This document shows, one piece after another, positions 1 to 8,544 of a stretch of DNA of 64,000 nt (the first letter of the stretch is position 1; the number at the start of each line of letters is the position of its first letter). The stretch is taken from positions 248,001 through 312,000 of the forward strand of contig NZ_PZKC01000004.1 in assembly GCF_003034845.1 (NCBI RefSeq). The letters are read 5' to 3'. The position numbers and the translations under genes are program-made. The notes under the pieces were generated by a model. It saw only the letters and a program-made list of their open reading frames with translations. It searched no databases and was not told the DNA's origin. The stretch comes from Pseudothauera lacus (GTDB lineage: Bacteria > Pseudomonadota > Gammaproteobacteria > Burkholderiales > Rhodocyclaceae).

Positions 1-1
1 G

Positions 2-667
2 GAACCGGCCAGCGAGGTCGGCGGCGACTACTACGACATCCTGCGTCACTCCGGCGGCGTGCGCATCGGCATCGGCGACGTCACCGGCCACGGGCTCGAA
101 AGCGGGGTGGTGATGCTGATGACGCAAAGCGCCGTGCGCACCACCCTGACCAGCCGCGAAGAAGACATCGTGCGCGTCATGGAAGTGCTCAACAGCACCA
201 TCTACAACAACGTCCAGCGCATGGGCTGCGGCAAGAACCTCACCCTCGCCCTGCTCGACTACCACGCCCTGCACGACGACCCCGGCGGCGCCCGCGGACG
301 CCTGCGCATCAGCGGCCAGCACGAATCGGTGATCATCGTGCGCGCCAGCGGCAGCATCGAGATCATCGACACCGACAACCTCGGCTTCCCCATCGGCCTC
401 GTCGAAGAGGTCGGCGAGTTCGTCAACCAGATCGTCCTCGACCTTCATGCCGACGACCTCGTCGTGCTGTACACCGACGGCATCACCGAGGCCGCCGACG
501 AGAACCACAAGCTCTACAGCCTCGAACGCCTCACCGCACGCGTCGCCGAACACCGCCACGAAAGCGCCGAAGCCGTCAAGGACGCCATCATCCTCGACGT
601 CAAGGCCCACATCGCCACCCAGACCCTGTACGACGATCTCACCCTGGTCATCCTCAAGCAACGCTGA
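2..667 (+). CDS. PP2C/SpoIIE-type serine phosphatase, C-terminal part (5' end outside window)
   Basis: The reading frame is already open at the window edge, so the true start lies upstream and 221 residues are visible. They form most of a PPM/SpoIIE-type phosphatase domain: GGDYYD at visible residues 7-12 and GDVTGHG at 25-31 carry metal-binding aspartates, YTDGITEA lies in the second half, and a terminal DDLTLVIL supplies the last metal aspartate. The family dephosphorylates phosphoserine or phosphothreonine, often on anti-sigma-factor antagonists, and is commonly fused to receiver, PAS or HAMP sensor domains. Any such domain would be upstream and cannot be seen. The first internal ATG-like or GTG codons (for example GTG at 59) cut into the metal site and are not credible starts. 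Confidence 0.85.
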   Translation, partial: EPASEVGGDYYDILRHSGGVRIGIGDVTGHGLESGVVMLMTQSAVRTTLTSREEDIVRVMEVLNSTIYNNVQRMGCGKNLTLALLDYHALHDDPGGARGRLRISGQHESVIIVRASGSIEIIDTDNLGFPIGLVEEVGEFVNQIVLDLHADDLVVLYTDGITEAADENHKLYSLERLTARVAEHRHESAEAVKDAIILDVKAHIATQTLYDDLTLVILKQR

Positions 668-692
668 CCCTCACGCCCCTCCGGAGCGCGCC

Positions 693-1466
693 ATGGCCAT
701 CATCGCACCACGCATGCTACACACCCTGTACTGCACCGCTGCGCTGTTCCTGGCGGCACTCCCGGGCAGCCACGCCCGCGCCGACGGGCTCGCCACCCTG
801 CAGTGGCTGAGCGAGGAATACGCCCCCTACAACTACAGCGACAAGGGCGTCCCGCGCGGCATTGCCGTCGACGTGCTGGTGCAGATGTGGCAACGCCTCG
901 GCGTCCCCCGCAACGCCGGCGACATCCGCATCCTGCCCTGGGCACGCGCCTACCGCATGACCCAGGAACAAGCCGGCACCTGTCTGTTCTCGATGACCAT
1001 CACCCCGCAGCGGCGCGAACTGTTCACCTTCATCGAACCGCTGGTGGACACCCGCCTGACCATCATCGCCCCGCGCGCCAGCGCCCCCGCCATCAGCACC
1101 CTCGCCGATCTCGACAAGCTCACCATCGGCGTCGTCCGCGACGACATCGGCGAGCAGGCACTGCTCGCCGCCGGCTCCCGCGCCACTCTGGTGCGCACCG
1201 ACTCGGCGCGCAACCTCGTACGCATGCTCGCCGGCGGCCGCTTCGACGCCATCGCCTACGGCCTCGACACGGCGCTGTGGAACATGAAGGAAAGCGGCAT
1301 CGTCACCGCCGCCTACGGCCCCGTATTCACCGTACAGGAAGGCATGATGGGCTTCGCCTGCCACAAGGACACCGACCCCGCCCTCATCGCCCGCCTGCAG
1401 GGCGCGCTCGACGCCCTCCACGCCGACGGCAGCGTCGCACGCATCAAGGCCCAGTACCTGCGCTGA
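693..1466 (+). CDS. Periplasmic solute-binding protein, family 3 (amino-acid-type)
   Basis: A 257-aa secreted binding protein of the SBP_bac_3 type. The N-terminus has a signal peptide: a hydrophobic stretch at about residues 11-25 ends in SHARA-DG. The mature part has family hallmarks such as EEYAPYNY near its start, an ILPWARAY segment and a C-terminal DGSVARIKAQYL helix. No transporter permease or ATPase is adjacent, so it may act as an orphan receptor or be read by a sensor. The ATG at 693 has GGAG about 8 bases upstream; a second in-frame ATG at 714 would shorten the signal peptide. The ligand cannot be told from sequence. Confidence 0.8.
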   Translation: MAIIAPRMLHTLYCTAALFLAALPGSHARADGLATLQWLSEEYAPYNYSDKGVPRGIAVDVLVQMWQRLGVPRNAGDIRILPWARAYRMTQEQAGTCLFSMTITPQRRELFTFIEPLVDTRLTIIAPRASAPAISTLADLDKLTIGVVRDDIGEQALLAAGSRATLVRTDSARNLVRMLAGGRFDAIAYGLDTALWNMKESGIVTAAYGPVFTVQEGMMGFACHKDTDPALIARLQGALDALHADGSVARIKAQYLR

Positions 1467-1489
1467 AACGGCAGCGAACGCCAAACGTG

Positions 1490-1495
1490 TATAAT
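1490..1495 (+). promoter_or_regulatory. Likely -10 box of the tRNA-Leu promoter
   Basis: A perfect TATAAT preceded by TGTG lies 51 bases before the tRNA 5' end. No good -35 hexamer is visible at 17 bases, but the upstream TG can compensate as an extended -10. Transcription would start near 1502. Confidence 0.6.
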
Positions 1496-1545
1496 CCGCC
1501 CGCCCACACGGGGGCGGCCTGTCCGCCCACCCAAGGCGGCGACAG

Positions 1546-1630
1546 GCCCGGTTGGTGAAATTGGTAGACACGCGGGATTTAGGTTCCCGTGCCGCAAGGC
1601 GTGAGGGTTCGAGTCCCTTGCCGGGCACCA
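1546..1630 (+). tRNA. tRNA-Leu (anticodon UAG)
   Basis: An 85-nt tRNA with a genome-encoded CCA. The acceptor stem is GCCCGGU paired with GCCGGGC, with one U-G pair at the base. The anticodon stem CGGGA/UCCCG encloses the loop UUUAGGU, giving anticodon UAG, which reads CUN leucine codons. The long variable arm (UGCCGCAAGGCGU region) is typical of leucine tRNAs, and the T-loop GGUUCGAGUCC is intact. The 3' end is followed by a 450-base stretch with no recognised gene and then an unusual gene. tRNA 3' ends are common integration sites, but I found no repeated copy of the 3' end downstream. Confidence 0.97.
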
Positions 1631-2080
1631 CCTGCAGCCACAAGGGTTTCAAGGCTAGTGACACATTGCTTCATTAGCCCTCATGCATGGCCGCGACAGG
1701 CCACCGGCACCAGAGCCATCCCCCGAGGCAGCCTGCATTGACCGCCTGAGCAGCGCTGAGCGAAGCAGACGCATCACGGCCGCCAGGAAGCCCGCAACCT
1801 CCCTCACTACCCTGCCTTCATCCTGATGCAGCCAAGCCACGTCGGGCCAGTCCAGCGCGACGAATCTGCGCCGCTCGCGGAGCGACTTCGCGCAGCGCAT
1901 GACCGCGAATCACGGCTGGGGAGATACTTGACCCGCTGTTCCGTTGGCACCCGACATTCTCACTTGTCGTAATGTAATATGCTCACGAGATCTCCAGCGC
2001 CATCCTGCTTGGCCTGAGGAAACGAGCCCCTGCTCGGAAGCTGGCATCTGTGATCCATTCCGACGGACAACGAATCCTGC
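1631..2080. other. Intergenic stretch with no recognised gene
   Basis: 450 bases between the tRNA-Leu and the 681-aa membrane protein gene. Short open frames exist on the minus strand (for example 1655-1900), but none shows a recognisable domain or convincing start. AT-rich patches near 1964-1985 may hold the promoter for the next gene, but I cannot define clean -35/-10 boxes. The stretch could be decayed mobile DNA. Confidence 0.5.
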
Positions 2081-4126
2081 ATGTCGATATACGCCCCGCC
2101 GCAGCAGAAGGCGCCTGAAGTGCCCAGACCCCCCAGGTCGATCGCACTCTGGCTCTTCCTGTCCTCCGCCTTTGGCCTCATGCTCCTGCGCATTAGTCTT
2201 AGCGGGGAGAACACAGACTTTCTTCCCACGGCTGCCGCCTTGTCGATCGCGGCCGGACTCGTCGGCACTATTGGGCTGGCTCTGGGCGGAGTTCGGAAGG
2301 GGACGCACCGCCCCGTTTCTGGCGCAGCACTGGCCGCCCTGCATCTCTTTGGCCTCGCTGCCCTGGCGGCAACCTACGGATTAGTCGTCCGGGCCACCTA
2401 TGGCGAACTGGGCGAACCATCGTTCGGCGCCAACGGGTACATCAGGCTGTACGGCAGCGCAGAGCTTGCACTCACCCTTGCTCTCTCTCTCGGCCTGTGG
2501 GCGGCAATCAATCTGCATCGCCACACGACTGGCCTTGCCACGCACCTCGCCATCCTGGCGCTGCTCACGCTTGCCACCGTTCTTCTCGGCCCATCGTTCA
2601 GCATCACGGTAACCGGCTCCCCGCATGACAGCCTGGCGAGTGTGCGCTACACCAAATGCTCGCTCCGGAGCCCGTGCACAGGCGGCGAGCAAGTCACGCT
2701 GAAGGCCCATGAGATCCGCAGCGCCGCCAAAACAGCCAGGGTCATCTGCGTTGACTCCCACCAGCGCAACACATGGATCTTCCAGCACACGGTCACCTTC
2801 GATCACCGCCGAACGCTGGAGTCGCAACTTGATGACAATCGACTCAAGGCGCTGATGAACGCCTGTCGCCAGGAGGCCGACGCCGCCGTGCAGGCCGGAC
2901 TGACCATCGAAAGCCTGGTGTACGCAGGAGACACCCATCGTTTCATCGACCGCGCACTGAGCTCCGCGGAACGTCATGCCATCCGCCCCCTCGCACTGGA
3001 GGTAGAGAAACTCCCCGAAACGCTGCGCAGCCAGCTTGAGCACTTCATCCCCCCTGCCCTCACCAACGCGCTCACCGCGCTGGACGTCATGCTGATCAGC
3101 GGCGTTCGCGACATCCCTGTCGAATTTCTCAAACACGATCTGGTTCTGCCTCATCACCGCTACATGCTGTTCAGCGCCGGTATCGATGAACACCCCGCAA
3201 TCGCCGACACACAACACACATCGGCCCCGCGGCGAAGTCGTCGCAATGCGCCCACACCTGCGCCGACCTTCCTGCAGACGCCCACCGCGCCGACGATCAG
3301 CAACGTCTACAGGACACAGCACGGCAACTACTCGTCCTACGATTACTTCGTTGCCAACCGTCACTGCGACCTGCGCTATGCGCAGTTTCTTCTTGAAAGG
3401 CAGCTGCTGCCGAACACGCCGCACATCCTCAACCTTCTTTCCAACATCGGCACCGTTCTGTATCCGGTAAGTCGTTCGCGCTTCGATGACATCGACTTTC
3501 CTTTCACGGATCGCTCACTCGGACTTCCGGATGCTCGGCAACTCGACGACTGTGTGAAGCTCGCGGCCTTCTACGCCACTCACGTAGACAGTTTCCACAT
3601 CCTGCCCCCCGGGGGACGATTCGTTCCAAGCTACGGCGCCCCCAATGTCTACGACATCATCTATGAACTTGCCGACGAGGGTGCCGCGCGCGAGCGCCTG
3701 CTTGCCCGAAACAACGCTGTCGGCGGAAACCCTGCGGCACTGACCCAAGCCATCGCCGAAGTCCTCAAGCCTCAGCCTCCGTCACAGGAGCAGTTCTGCG
3801 CCTGGACAAGGTCGGCCAGCAACTGGCTGGCGGTGCCCGGCAGCACACCGCCGGAGGTATCCGCCCCCCTCTTGGCCCTGCCAGAACAGTGGCGCAGAGA
3901 GAAGGTGGTCTATGGCTGGCCCAACCACTTCCATTGCACGGCAAGCAGCCCCCCCAGCCTGCCGAGGGGGTACCGGACGCCGGGAACGCCGCTTGACCAC
4001 CTGAACGGCACCCTGAGGAAAGCAGGCCTGCCGTGTCGCGCCGAACAACGATCCAGCCACGCCCCCATGATCGAAGTCATCTGCACCGTCGAGGTCACCG
4101 ACTGGTTGGAACTGCCGCAGTCTTGA
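2081..4126 (+). CDS. Hypothetical membrane protein, 681 aa
   Basis: Not recognised. The first 175 or so residues form about five hydrophobic segments (near 22-42, 50-72, 83-104, 126-146 and 153-172) after a proline-rich cytoplasm-like start. The remaining 500 residues are soluble and contain a proline/threonine-rich linker around 385-405 (PRRSRRNAPTPAPTF region), then a domain with several cysteines and aromatic residues. No catalytic motif could be identified. Third codon positions are visibly less GC-biased than in adjacent genes, and the gene stands alone between a tRNA and a minus-strand operon, consistent with acquisition. The start is uncertain because no clear ribosome site precedes the ATG. 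It is probably real because the frame is long and shows coherent membrane topology. Confidence 0.7.
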   Translation: MSIYAPPQQKAPEVPRPPRSIALWLFLSSAFGLMLLRISLSGENTDFLPTAAALSIAAGLVGTIGLALGGVRKGTHRPVSGAALAALHLFGLAALAATYGLVVRATYGELGEPSFGANGYIRLYGSAELALTLALSLGLWAAINLHRHTTGLATHLAILALLTLATVLLGPSFSITVTGSPHDSLASVRYTKCSLRSPCTGGEQVTLKAHEIRSAAKTARVICVDSHQRNTWIFQHTVTFDHRRTLESQLDDNRLKALMNACRQEADAAVQAGLTIESLVYAGDTHRFIDRALSSAERHAIRPLALEVEKLPETLRSQLEHFIPPALTNALTALDVMLISGVRDIPVEFLKHDLVLPHHRYMLFSAGIDEHPAIADTQHTSAPRRSRRNAPTPAPTFLQTPTAPTISNVYRTQHGNYSSYDYFVANRHCDLRYAQFLLERQLLPNTPHILNLLSNIGTVLYPVSRSRFDDIDFPFTDRSLGLPDARQLDDCVKLAAFYATHVDSFHILPPGGRFVPSYGAPNVYDIIYELADEGAARERLLARNNAVGGNPAALTQAIAEVLKPQPPSQEQFCAWTRSASNWLAVPGSTPPEVSAPLLALPEQWRREKVVYGWPNHFHCTASSPPSLPRGYRTPGTPLDHLNGTLRKAGLPCRAEQRSSHAPMIEVICTVEVTDWLELPQS

Positions 4127-4144
4127 CCCCGTGCAGCGAAGCAC

Positions 4145-5251
4145 TCACATGCGCAGCCGCTCACCGTAACCGGTCATCTCCAGATAACCCCGGCCGATCT
4201 CCCGGCCCTCCTCCAGCAGGCGTACCGCGCCCTCCCAGTACACCGCACCGGTGGAGCGTCGGCTGTCGAGTTCCTGGTCGTCCATCAGCGGTTCGACCTC
4301 GACGACGCGCGCGGCACGGCCCTGAGCGGCGGCGATCTCCACCCGCCAGGCCACCGGGTAACGGTTGCCGGTGCGCGGCGAGCGCCAGTAGCGCAATGGC
4401 TGGAAGCGCACCTCGTCGGCGCCGAGCCTGTGCTGCACGCCGTCGCTCGCACGCAAGGTCCCCGCCGCCCACAGCGCGTGGCCGTCTTCGGCGCGCATCT
4501 GGAAGGCCATCAGCGCACCGCCATCGGCCAGATTGATGCCCAGCCAGTCCCAGCCCTGGGCGCCCGGCGGCATGATGGCGGAAGACCACTCGTGGTCCAG
4601 CCAGCCGCTGCCGCTCACCGCCAGCTCCTCGCCGGCGACGTGCACGGTGCCGTCTACGGCAAGCTGCGGGCGACTGTAGTAGTAGCTGGCGTGCGCGGGA
4701 TCGGCGGCCTTCTGACTGAAGCCCTGGTCACCGTTGAAAAGCGGCGCGACGGTGGGCCGGAAGGCCAGTTCGAAGGCGAAGTCCTCCCCGAACGCACGGC
4801 TGAGGTAGCGCTCCCCGTCCCAGCGCAGCGACCAGTCGCCGATCCACACCTCGGTGTGGGTGTCGGCGTAGCCGGCCAGCGGCGGCAGCGCGCGGGCGGC
4901 GCGCTCGGCATGGCGCAGGCGGCCGTGGGCGGGATCGGCGAGCGCGGCGTGGGCGAGCAGCAACTGTGAGGGGGCGAAGCGACTGGGGTTGTCCTCGCCG
5001 ATCAGCGTGCGCACGCGGAAGAAGGTGATCTGGAAACCGCGCGCGCGGCGCTGCTCGTCCTCCACCCAACCGGTGACGTACCACCATTCGGTGCGGTGAG
5101 CATCGTGCGCACCGCCGTCGGCGGGCAACACCAGTTGCCGCCCCGGCAGCACCGGCGCATAGGCAGCGCCTTCAGCGGGTTCCGCCGCCGGCAGCGCCAC
5201 GGGCACCGCGGCACCGAGCATCGCCAGTACCAGGCGCCAGAATGCGGTCAT
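4145..5251 (-). CDS. Secreted lipocalin-like / CrtC-type hydratase-fold protein
   Basis: A 368-aa protein with a signal peptide (MTAFWRLVLAMLG to about LPAA) followed by the family core. HRTEWWYVTGW near residue 55, a GFQITFFR strand, SGSGWLDHEWS near 215 and QGWDWLGINL are typical of the carotenoid 1,2-hydratase (CrtC)/AttH lipocalin-like family. No carotenoid genes are adjacent. The gene is the last of three in an ABC-transporter operon, so a role in lipid or hydrophobic-compound export is more likely than carotenoid hydration. A GTG at 5272 overlapping the permease stop, with GGAGG just before it, is an alternative start giving seven more residues. Confidence 0.8.
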   Translation of the reverse strand: MTAFWRLVLAMLGAAVPVALPAAEPAEGAAYAPVLPGRQLVLPADGGAHDAHRTEWWYVTGWVEDEQRRARGFQITFFRVRTLIGEDNPSRFAPSQLLLAHAALADPAHGRLRHAERAARALPPLAGYADTHTEVWIGDWSLRWDGERYLSRAFGEDFAFELAFRPTVAPLFNGDQGFSQKAADPAHASYYYSRPQLAVDGTVHVAGEELAVSGSGWLDHEWSSAIMPPGAQGWDWLGINLADGGALMAFQMRAEDGHALWAAGTLRASDGVQHRLGADEVRFQPLRYWRSPRTGNRYPVAWRVEIAAAQGRAARVVEVEPLMDDQELDSRRSTGAVYWEGAVRLLEEGREIGRGYLEMTGYGERLRM

Positions 5252-5268
5252 GCGCAGGCACCCCACCT

Positions 5269-7767
5269 TCACCAGTCCTCCCGCACCGCCTGCACTGCGG
5301 ACTGGCGCATCGCCTGCGCGCCGGCAATGCGCGCCGCAAGTGCGGCAAGGACGATCAACGCCGCCGCAAAGACCGCCAGCATGGCGAAGGGCACGCTGAT
5401 GTCCATGCTCCAGTGGAAGCTCTGGCGATTGACCACCTCGACCAGCACCCACGCCACCGCCCCCCCGGCGAGGAGGCCACCGGCCACCCCGAGCGCGGTT
5501 GCGAGGGCGCCCTCCAGCGCCAGCAGGCGGCCGATCTGCGCACGGGTGAGACCAAGGTGGCGGAGCATGCCAAACTCGCGCCGACGGGCGGTGGCCAGCG
5601 CGGCGAAGGTGGTCGCCACCCCGCACAGGCCGATGAGCACCGCAACCGCCTCCATCAGATAGGTGACCACGAAGCTGCGGTCGAAGATGCGCAAACTCAG
5701 GGCGCGGATCTCACCCGGGGTCGCCACCCGCAGCATGTTTTCGCCGAAGGCGTCGGCCAGGGCCGTGGCCACCACCGCGACGTCGACGCCTGGGTGCACG
5801 ACAAGGGCTGCATCGTTGGCGCGCCGGTCTCCACTGATGGCGCGGTAGGTCTCCAGCTCAATGACCACCGCGCCATGCTGGCGGGCGTAATCACGCCACA
5901 CCCCGGCAACCCGGAAGGCGTGCCACTGCCCGCCCAGCGGCAGCTCGATGAGCGCCCCGGTGGCCAGGCCATGCACATCGACCACCGCCTCCGACACCCA
6001 CGCCGGCGGCAGTTCGGCCTCGCCTGTGCTGAGGCTGCCCGCCACCAGCGGCAGCCCCCAGCCACCGCCGACCTCGCGCGCCAGCAGCGTCAGCGGCGCC
6101 CCGCCGCTGCGCAGGCGGACCTGCTCGGCGCGGATGGGCTGCACCTGCGCCACCCCGGGCAGGGCGGCGATGCGCCGCAGCGCGTCCTGATCGAGAAAAC
6201 CGCTGGCCGCCGAGGGCGAAGCCTGGACGTACAGATCGGCTGGCAGCATGCGCGTCAGCCAGTCATCCACGGAAGTGCGGAAGGAGCTCACCATGATCGC
6301 CATTGCCGAGGCCAGCGCAACGCTCGCCAGCACCCCGACTGCGGCGACCACCGCCTGCCCCGGCGCGGCATGCGAACGGGCGCGGGCCAGCCGCCACAGC
6401 AACGCCCGTGGCGACCCCGGCAGCCGCATCACCAGGCGGGTCGCCTGCGGCAGCAGCAGCACCGCAGTGGCAAGGATGCAGGCCACGGCCAGATAGCCCC
6501 CCAGCGGCATGCCAGCGAACGGGGGCAGCGCAGCGCTCAGCAGCGCGCCCAGCGCACAGACCACCACACCCTGCCAGCGCGGTCGCATGTGCAGCAGGGC
6601 GTCGTCGCCGGCACGCAGTGCGCGCGCGGCCGGCAGGGTCGCGGCACTACGCGCCGGCAGCCAGCTGCCGGCCAGCCCCGCGCCCACGCCAAGGGCGACA
6701 AAGGACAGCGTCAACAGCGCGTCGAAGTGCAGCGCCGGCCGCATGCCATCGAAGTATCCTGCCCCCAGGTCGCCCCCTACCAGACGCAGCGCCAGCACTG
6801 CCAGCACATGGCCGAGCAGCGCGCCGAGCACGCCGCCTGCCAGCCCCAGGACGGCCCCCTCGAGCAGCAGACCGCGATACAGCATGCCGCGCGGCAGCCC
6901 CAGCGCGCGCAGGAAGGCGAACTCCTGACGGCGCCGCGCCACCGCCAGCAACTGCGTGGAGAACACCAGGAAGCCCCCGGTGAGCAAGGCAATGAGGGCC
7001 AGCATGCTGAGATTGACACGGTAGGCACGCGACATCGTCGCGGCTTCGCTCAGCGCCAGCTGCGGGACCTCGACGAACACCCCGGCGGGCAGCAGTGCGG
7101 TCAGTTCACGGCGCAGCTGGACTGGCGATGCACCCTCCGCCAGACGCAGGTCGACCCGTGTCAGCACCCCGATACGCTCGAAGAGCTGCTGCGCGGCGGC
7201 GATGTCCATCACTGCCAGCACCTGTCCGGCACCTGCCGCCGGCACGCTGCCGGAGACCGTCAGCGTGTGCTCGTGCACACCGCTCTGCACCGCCAGCGCG
7301 TCGCCGGCTTCAAGTGCCAGCCAGGCCGCCGCCGCGGGGCTGAGGAAAATGCGCCCCGGCGCCAGCGCCGCCAGCATGCCGGCCTCGCCATCGGCTGCCG
7401 GCAGCAGCGCCGGCTGCACGCCGGCGAGGCGGAAGACATCGACACCGAGCACCCGCAGGCTGCCTTCGCGCCCCGGCAACGCGGCGTGCACCTCCACCAC
7501 CGGGCTGGCCTCCGCCACCCCGGGATGCGCGGCAAGCTGCAGGAACAGGGCATCGTCGAAACCACCGCGCGCACCGCTGACCTGCAGGTCGGCCTCACCG
7601 GCGAGAATCCGGACACCGCGCTCGAATTCCGCCAGCGCTGCATTGTGAATGAGCTGCACCGCCAGCCCGAGGGCCACCCCGAGGGCGATGGCAAGCAGCG
7701 ACAGTACGGTGGCCAGGCGCCGCCGGCGCAGGCTGGCGATGAACACATGGCGCAGGGCACCGCCCAT
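5269..7767 (-). CDS. ABC transporter permease, FtsX/MacB family (two FtsX units)
   Basis: An 832-aa inner-membrane protein. An N-terminal membrane segment (VLSLLAIALGVALGL region) is followed by a long periplasmic domain and a cluster of membrane helices near 265-370. A second helix, periplasmic domain and C-terminal helix cluster follow, giving the duplicated FtsX layout of large exporter or lipid-extraction permeases. Its ATG overlaps the ATPase stop (TGATG) and its stop overlaps a possible start of the lipocalin-like gene, so the three are translationally coupled. The family moves lipoproteins, lipids or peptides away from the inner membrane rather than importing solutes. A GTG one codon upstream is an alternative start. 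Confidence 0.88.
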   Translation of the reverse strand: MGGALRHVFIASLRRRRLATVLSLLAIALGVALGLAVQLIHNAALAEFERGVRILAGEADLQVSGARGGFDDALFLQLAAHPGVAEASPVVEVHAALPGREGSLRVLGVDVFRLAGVQPALLPAADGEAGMLAALAPGRIFLSPAAAAWLALEAGDALAVQSGVHEHTLTVSGSVPAAGAGQVLAVMDIAAAQQLFERIGVLTRVDLRLAEGASPVQLRRELTALLPAGVFVEVPQLALSEAATMSRAYRVNLSMLALIALLTGGFLVFSTQLLAVARRRQEFAFLRALGLPRGMLYRGLLLEGAVLGLAGGVLGALLGHVLAVLALRLVGGDLGAGYFDGMRPALHFDALLTLSFVALGVGAGLAGSWLPARSAATLPAARALRAGDDALLHMRPRWQGVVVCALGALLSAALPPFAGMPLGGYLAVACILATAVLLLPQATRLVMRLPGSPRALLWRLARARSHAAPGQAVVAAVGVLASVALASAMAIMVSSFRTSVDDWLTRMLPADLYVQASPSAASGFLDQDALRRIAALPGVAQVQPIRAEQVRLRSGGAPLTLLAREVGGGWGLPLVAGSLSTGEAELPPAWVSEAVVDVHGLATGALIELPLGGQWHAFRVAGVWRDYARQHGAVVIELETYRAISGDRRANDAALVVHPGVDVAVVATALADAFGENMLRVATPGEIRALSLRIFDRSFVVTYLMEAVAVLIGLCGVATTFAALATARRREFGMLRHLGLTRAQIGRLLALEGALATALGVAGGLLAGGAVAWVLVEVVNRQSFHWSMDISVPFAMLAVFAAALIVLAALAARIAGAQAMRQSAVQAVREDW

Positions 7768-8441
7768 CACGGCGCCTCCGCGGCAACCAGGCCGTCGCCG
7801 GTAAGGCGCAGCACGCGGTCCGCACGCGCCGCCGCGTTCGCCGAGTGCGTCACCAGCAGCATCGCCGCGCCGGCCTCGCGTACGCGACCGAGCAGCACGT
7901 CGAGCACCGCCCCCGCACGCGCCGGATCGAGATTGCCGGTGGGTTCGTCGGCAAGCACCAGCGCCGGCCCATGCACCAGCGCCCGCGCGATCGCCACCCG
8001 CTGCAGTTCGCCACCGGAAAGCTGCGCCGGCCAGGCCTCGCCACGCCCACCGAGGCCCACCTGTTCAAGCATGTGCAGCGCCGCGCCGTGCGCAGCACGC
8101 TCGTCGGCATCGAGCAGCCACAGCGGCAGGGCGACGTTATGCGCGACATTGAGATGAGGGAGGATGTGAAAGGCCTGGAAGACGAAGCCATAGCGCCGGC
8201 GCCGCAGCGCGCACCAGGCGTCATCATCGAGACCACTCAGTTCCTGTCCGGCGAGACGGATGCTGCCGCCGTCGACGGGTTCGAGGCCGGCCAGACAGTT
8301 GAGCAGGGTGGATTTTCCGGCGCCGGACTCGCCGACGATGGCAACGCACTCGCCGGCGGCGAGGTCGAGTTCCACCCCGCCGAACAGGGCCTGCCCGGCG
8401 GAACCATGGAAAGCTTTGCGAAGTGCGCGTACCTGCAGCAT
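7767..8441 (-). CDS. ABC transporter ATP-binding protein, LolD/MacB type
   Basis: A 224-aa ATPase with Walker A GESGAGKS at residues 37-44, Q-loop FVFQAF near 87-92, signature LSGGE at 141-145, Walker B LVLADE at 161-166 and a switch histidine in LVTHS. The LADEPTGNLD sequence is typical of the LolD/MacB/FtsE clade that pairs with FtsX-type permeases. It is the first gene of the operon and is divergent from hpnC across about 100 bases. Substrate is unknown; a LolCDE role is unlikely because no LolC/LolE pair is present, only a single large permease. Confidence 0.9.
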   Translation of the reverse strand: MLQVRALRKAFHGSAGQALFGGVELDLAAGECVAIVGESGAGKSTLLNCLAGLEPVDGGSIRLAGQELSGLDDDAWCALRRRRYGFVFQAFHILPHLNVAHNVALPLWLLDADERAAHGAALHMLEQVGLGGRGEAWPAQLSGGELQRVAIARALVHGPALVLADEPTGNLDPARAGAVLDVLLGRVREAGAAMLLVTHSANAAARADRVLRLTGDGLVAAEAP

Positions 8442-8490
8442 GAGCCGTTGAGCGCCGATGACGGCAAAAGTGCCCGGGCGCGCTTTCGCT

Positions 8491-8496
8491 TATACT
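8491..8496 (+). promoter_or_regulatory. Candidate -10 box for hpnCDE
   Basis: TATACT lies 49 bases before the chosen hpnC start in the divergent region with the ABC operon. A convincing -35 is not visible, so this is only a candidate. Confidence 0.35.
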
Positions 8497-8544
8497 CCGG
8501 ACGCCGCGGCGGGCCAAGCCTCGCCCCTTAACGCGCCTGCCTGC

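Noticed and set aside
717-1664. 315-aa minus-strand frame across the tRNA-Leu
   Set aside because: It is the mirror of the binding-protein gene and the tRNA; translations such as VPGKGLEPSRLAAREPKSR are a known artefact of reading tRNA-Leu antisense.
4145-5251. Carotenoid 1,2-hydratase CrtC
   Set aside because: The fold matches, but no carotenoid genes are adjacent and the gene ends an ABC-transporter operon, so the specific enzyme name was not used.
5242-8157. 971-aa plus-strand frame
   Set aside because: Antisense shadow of the ABC permease and ATPase genes, rich in Arg/His/Gln as is normal for GC-rich shadow frames.
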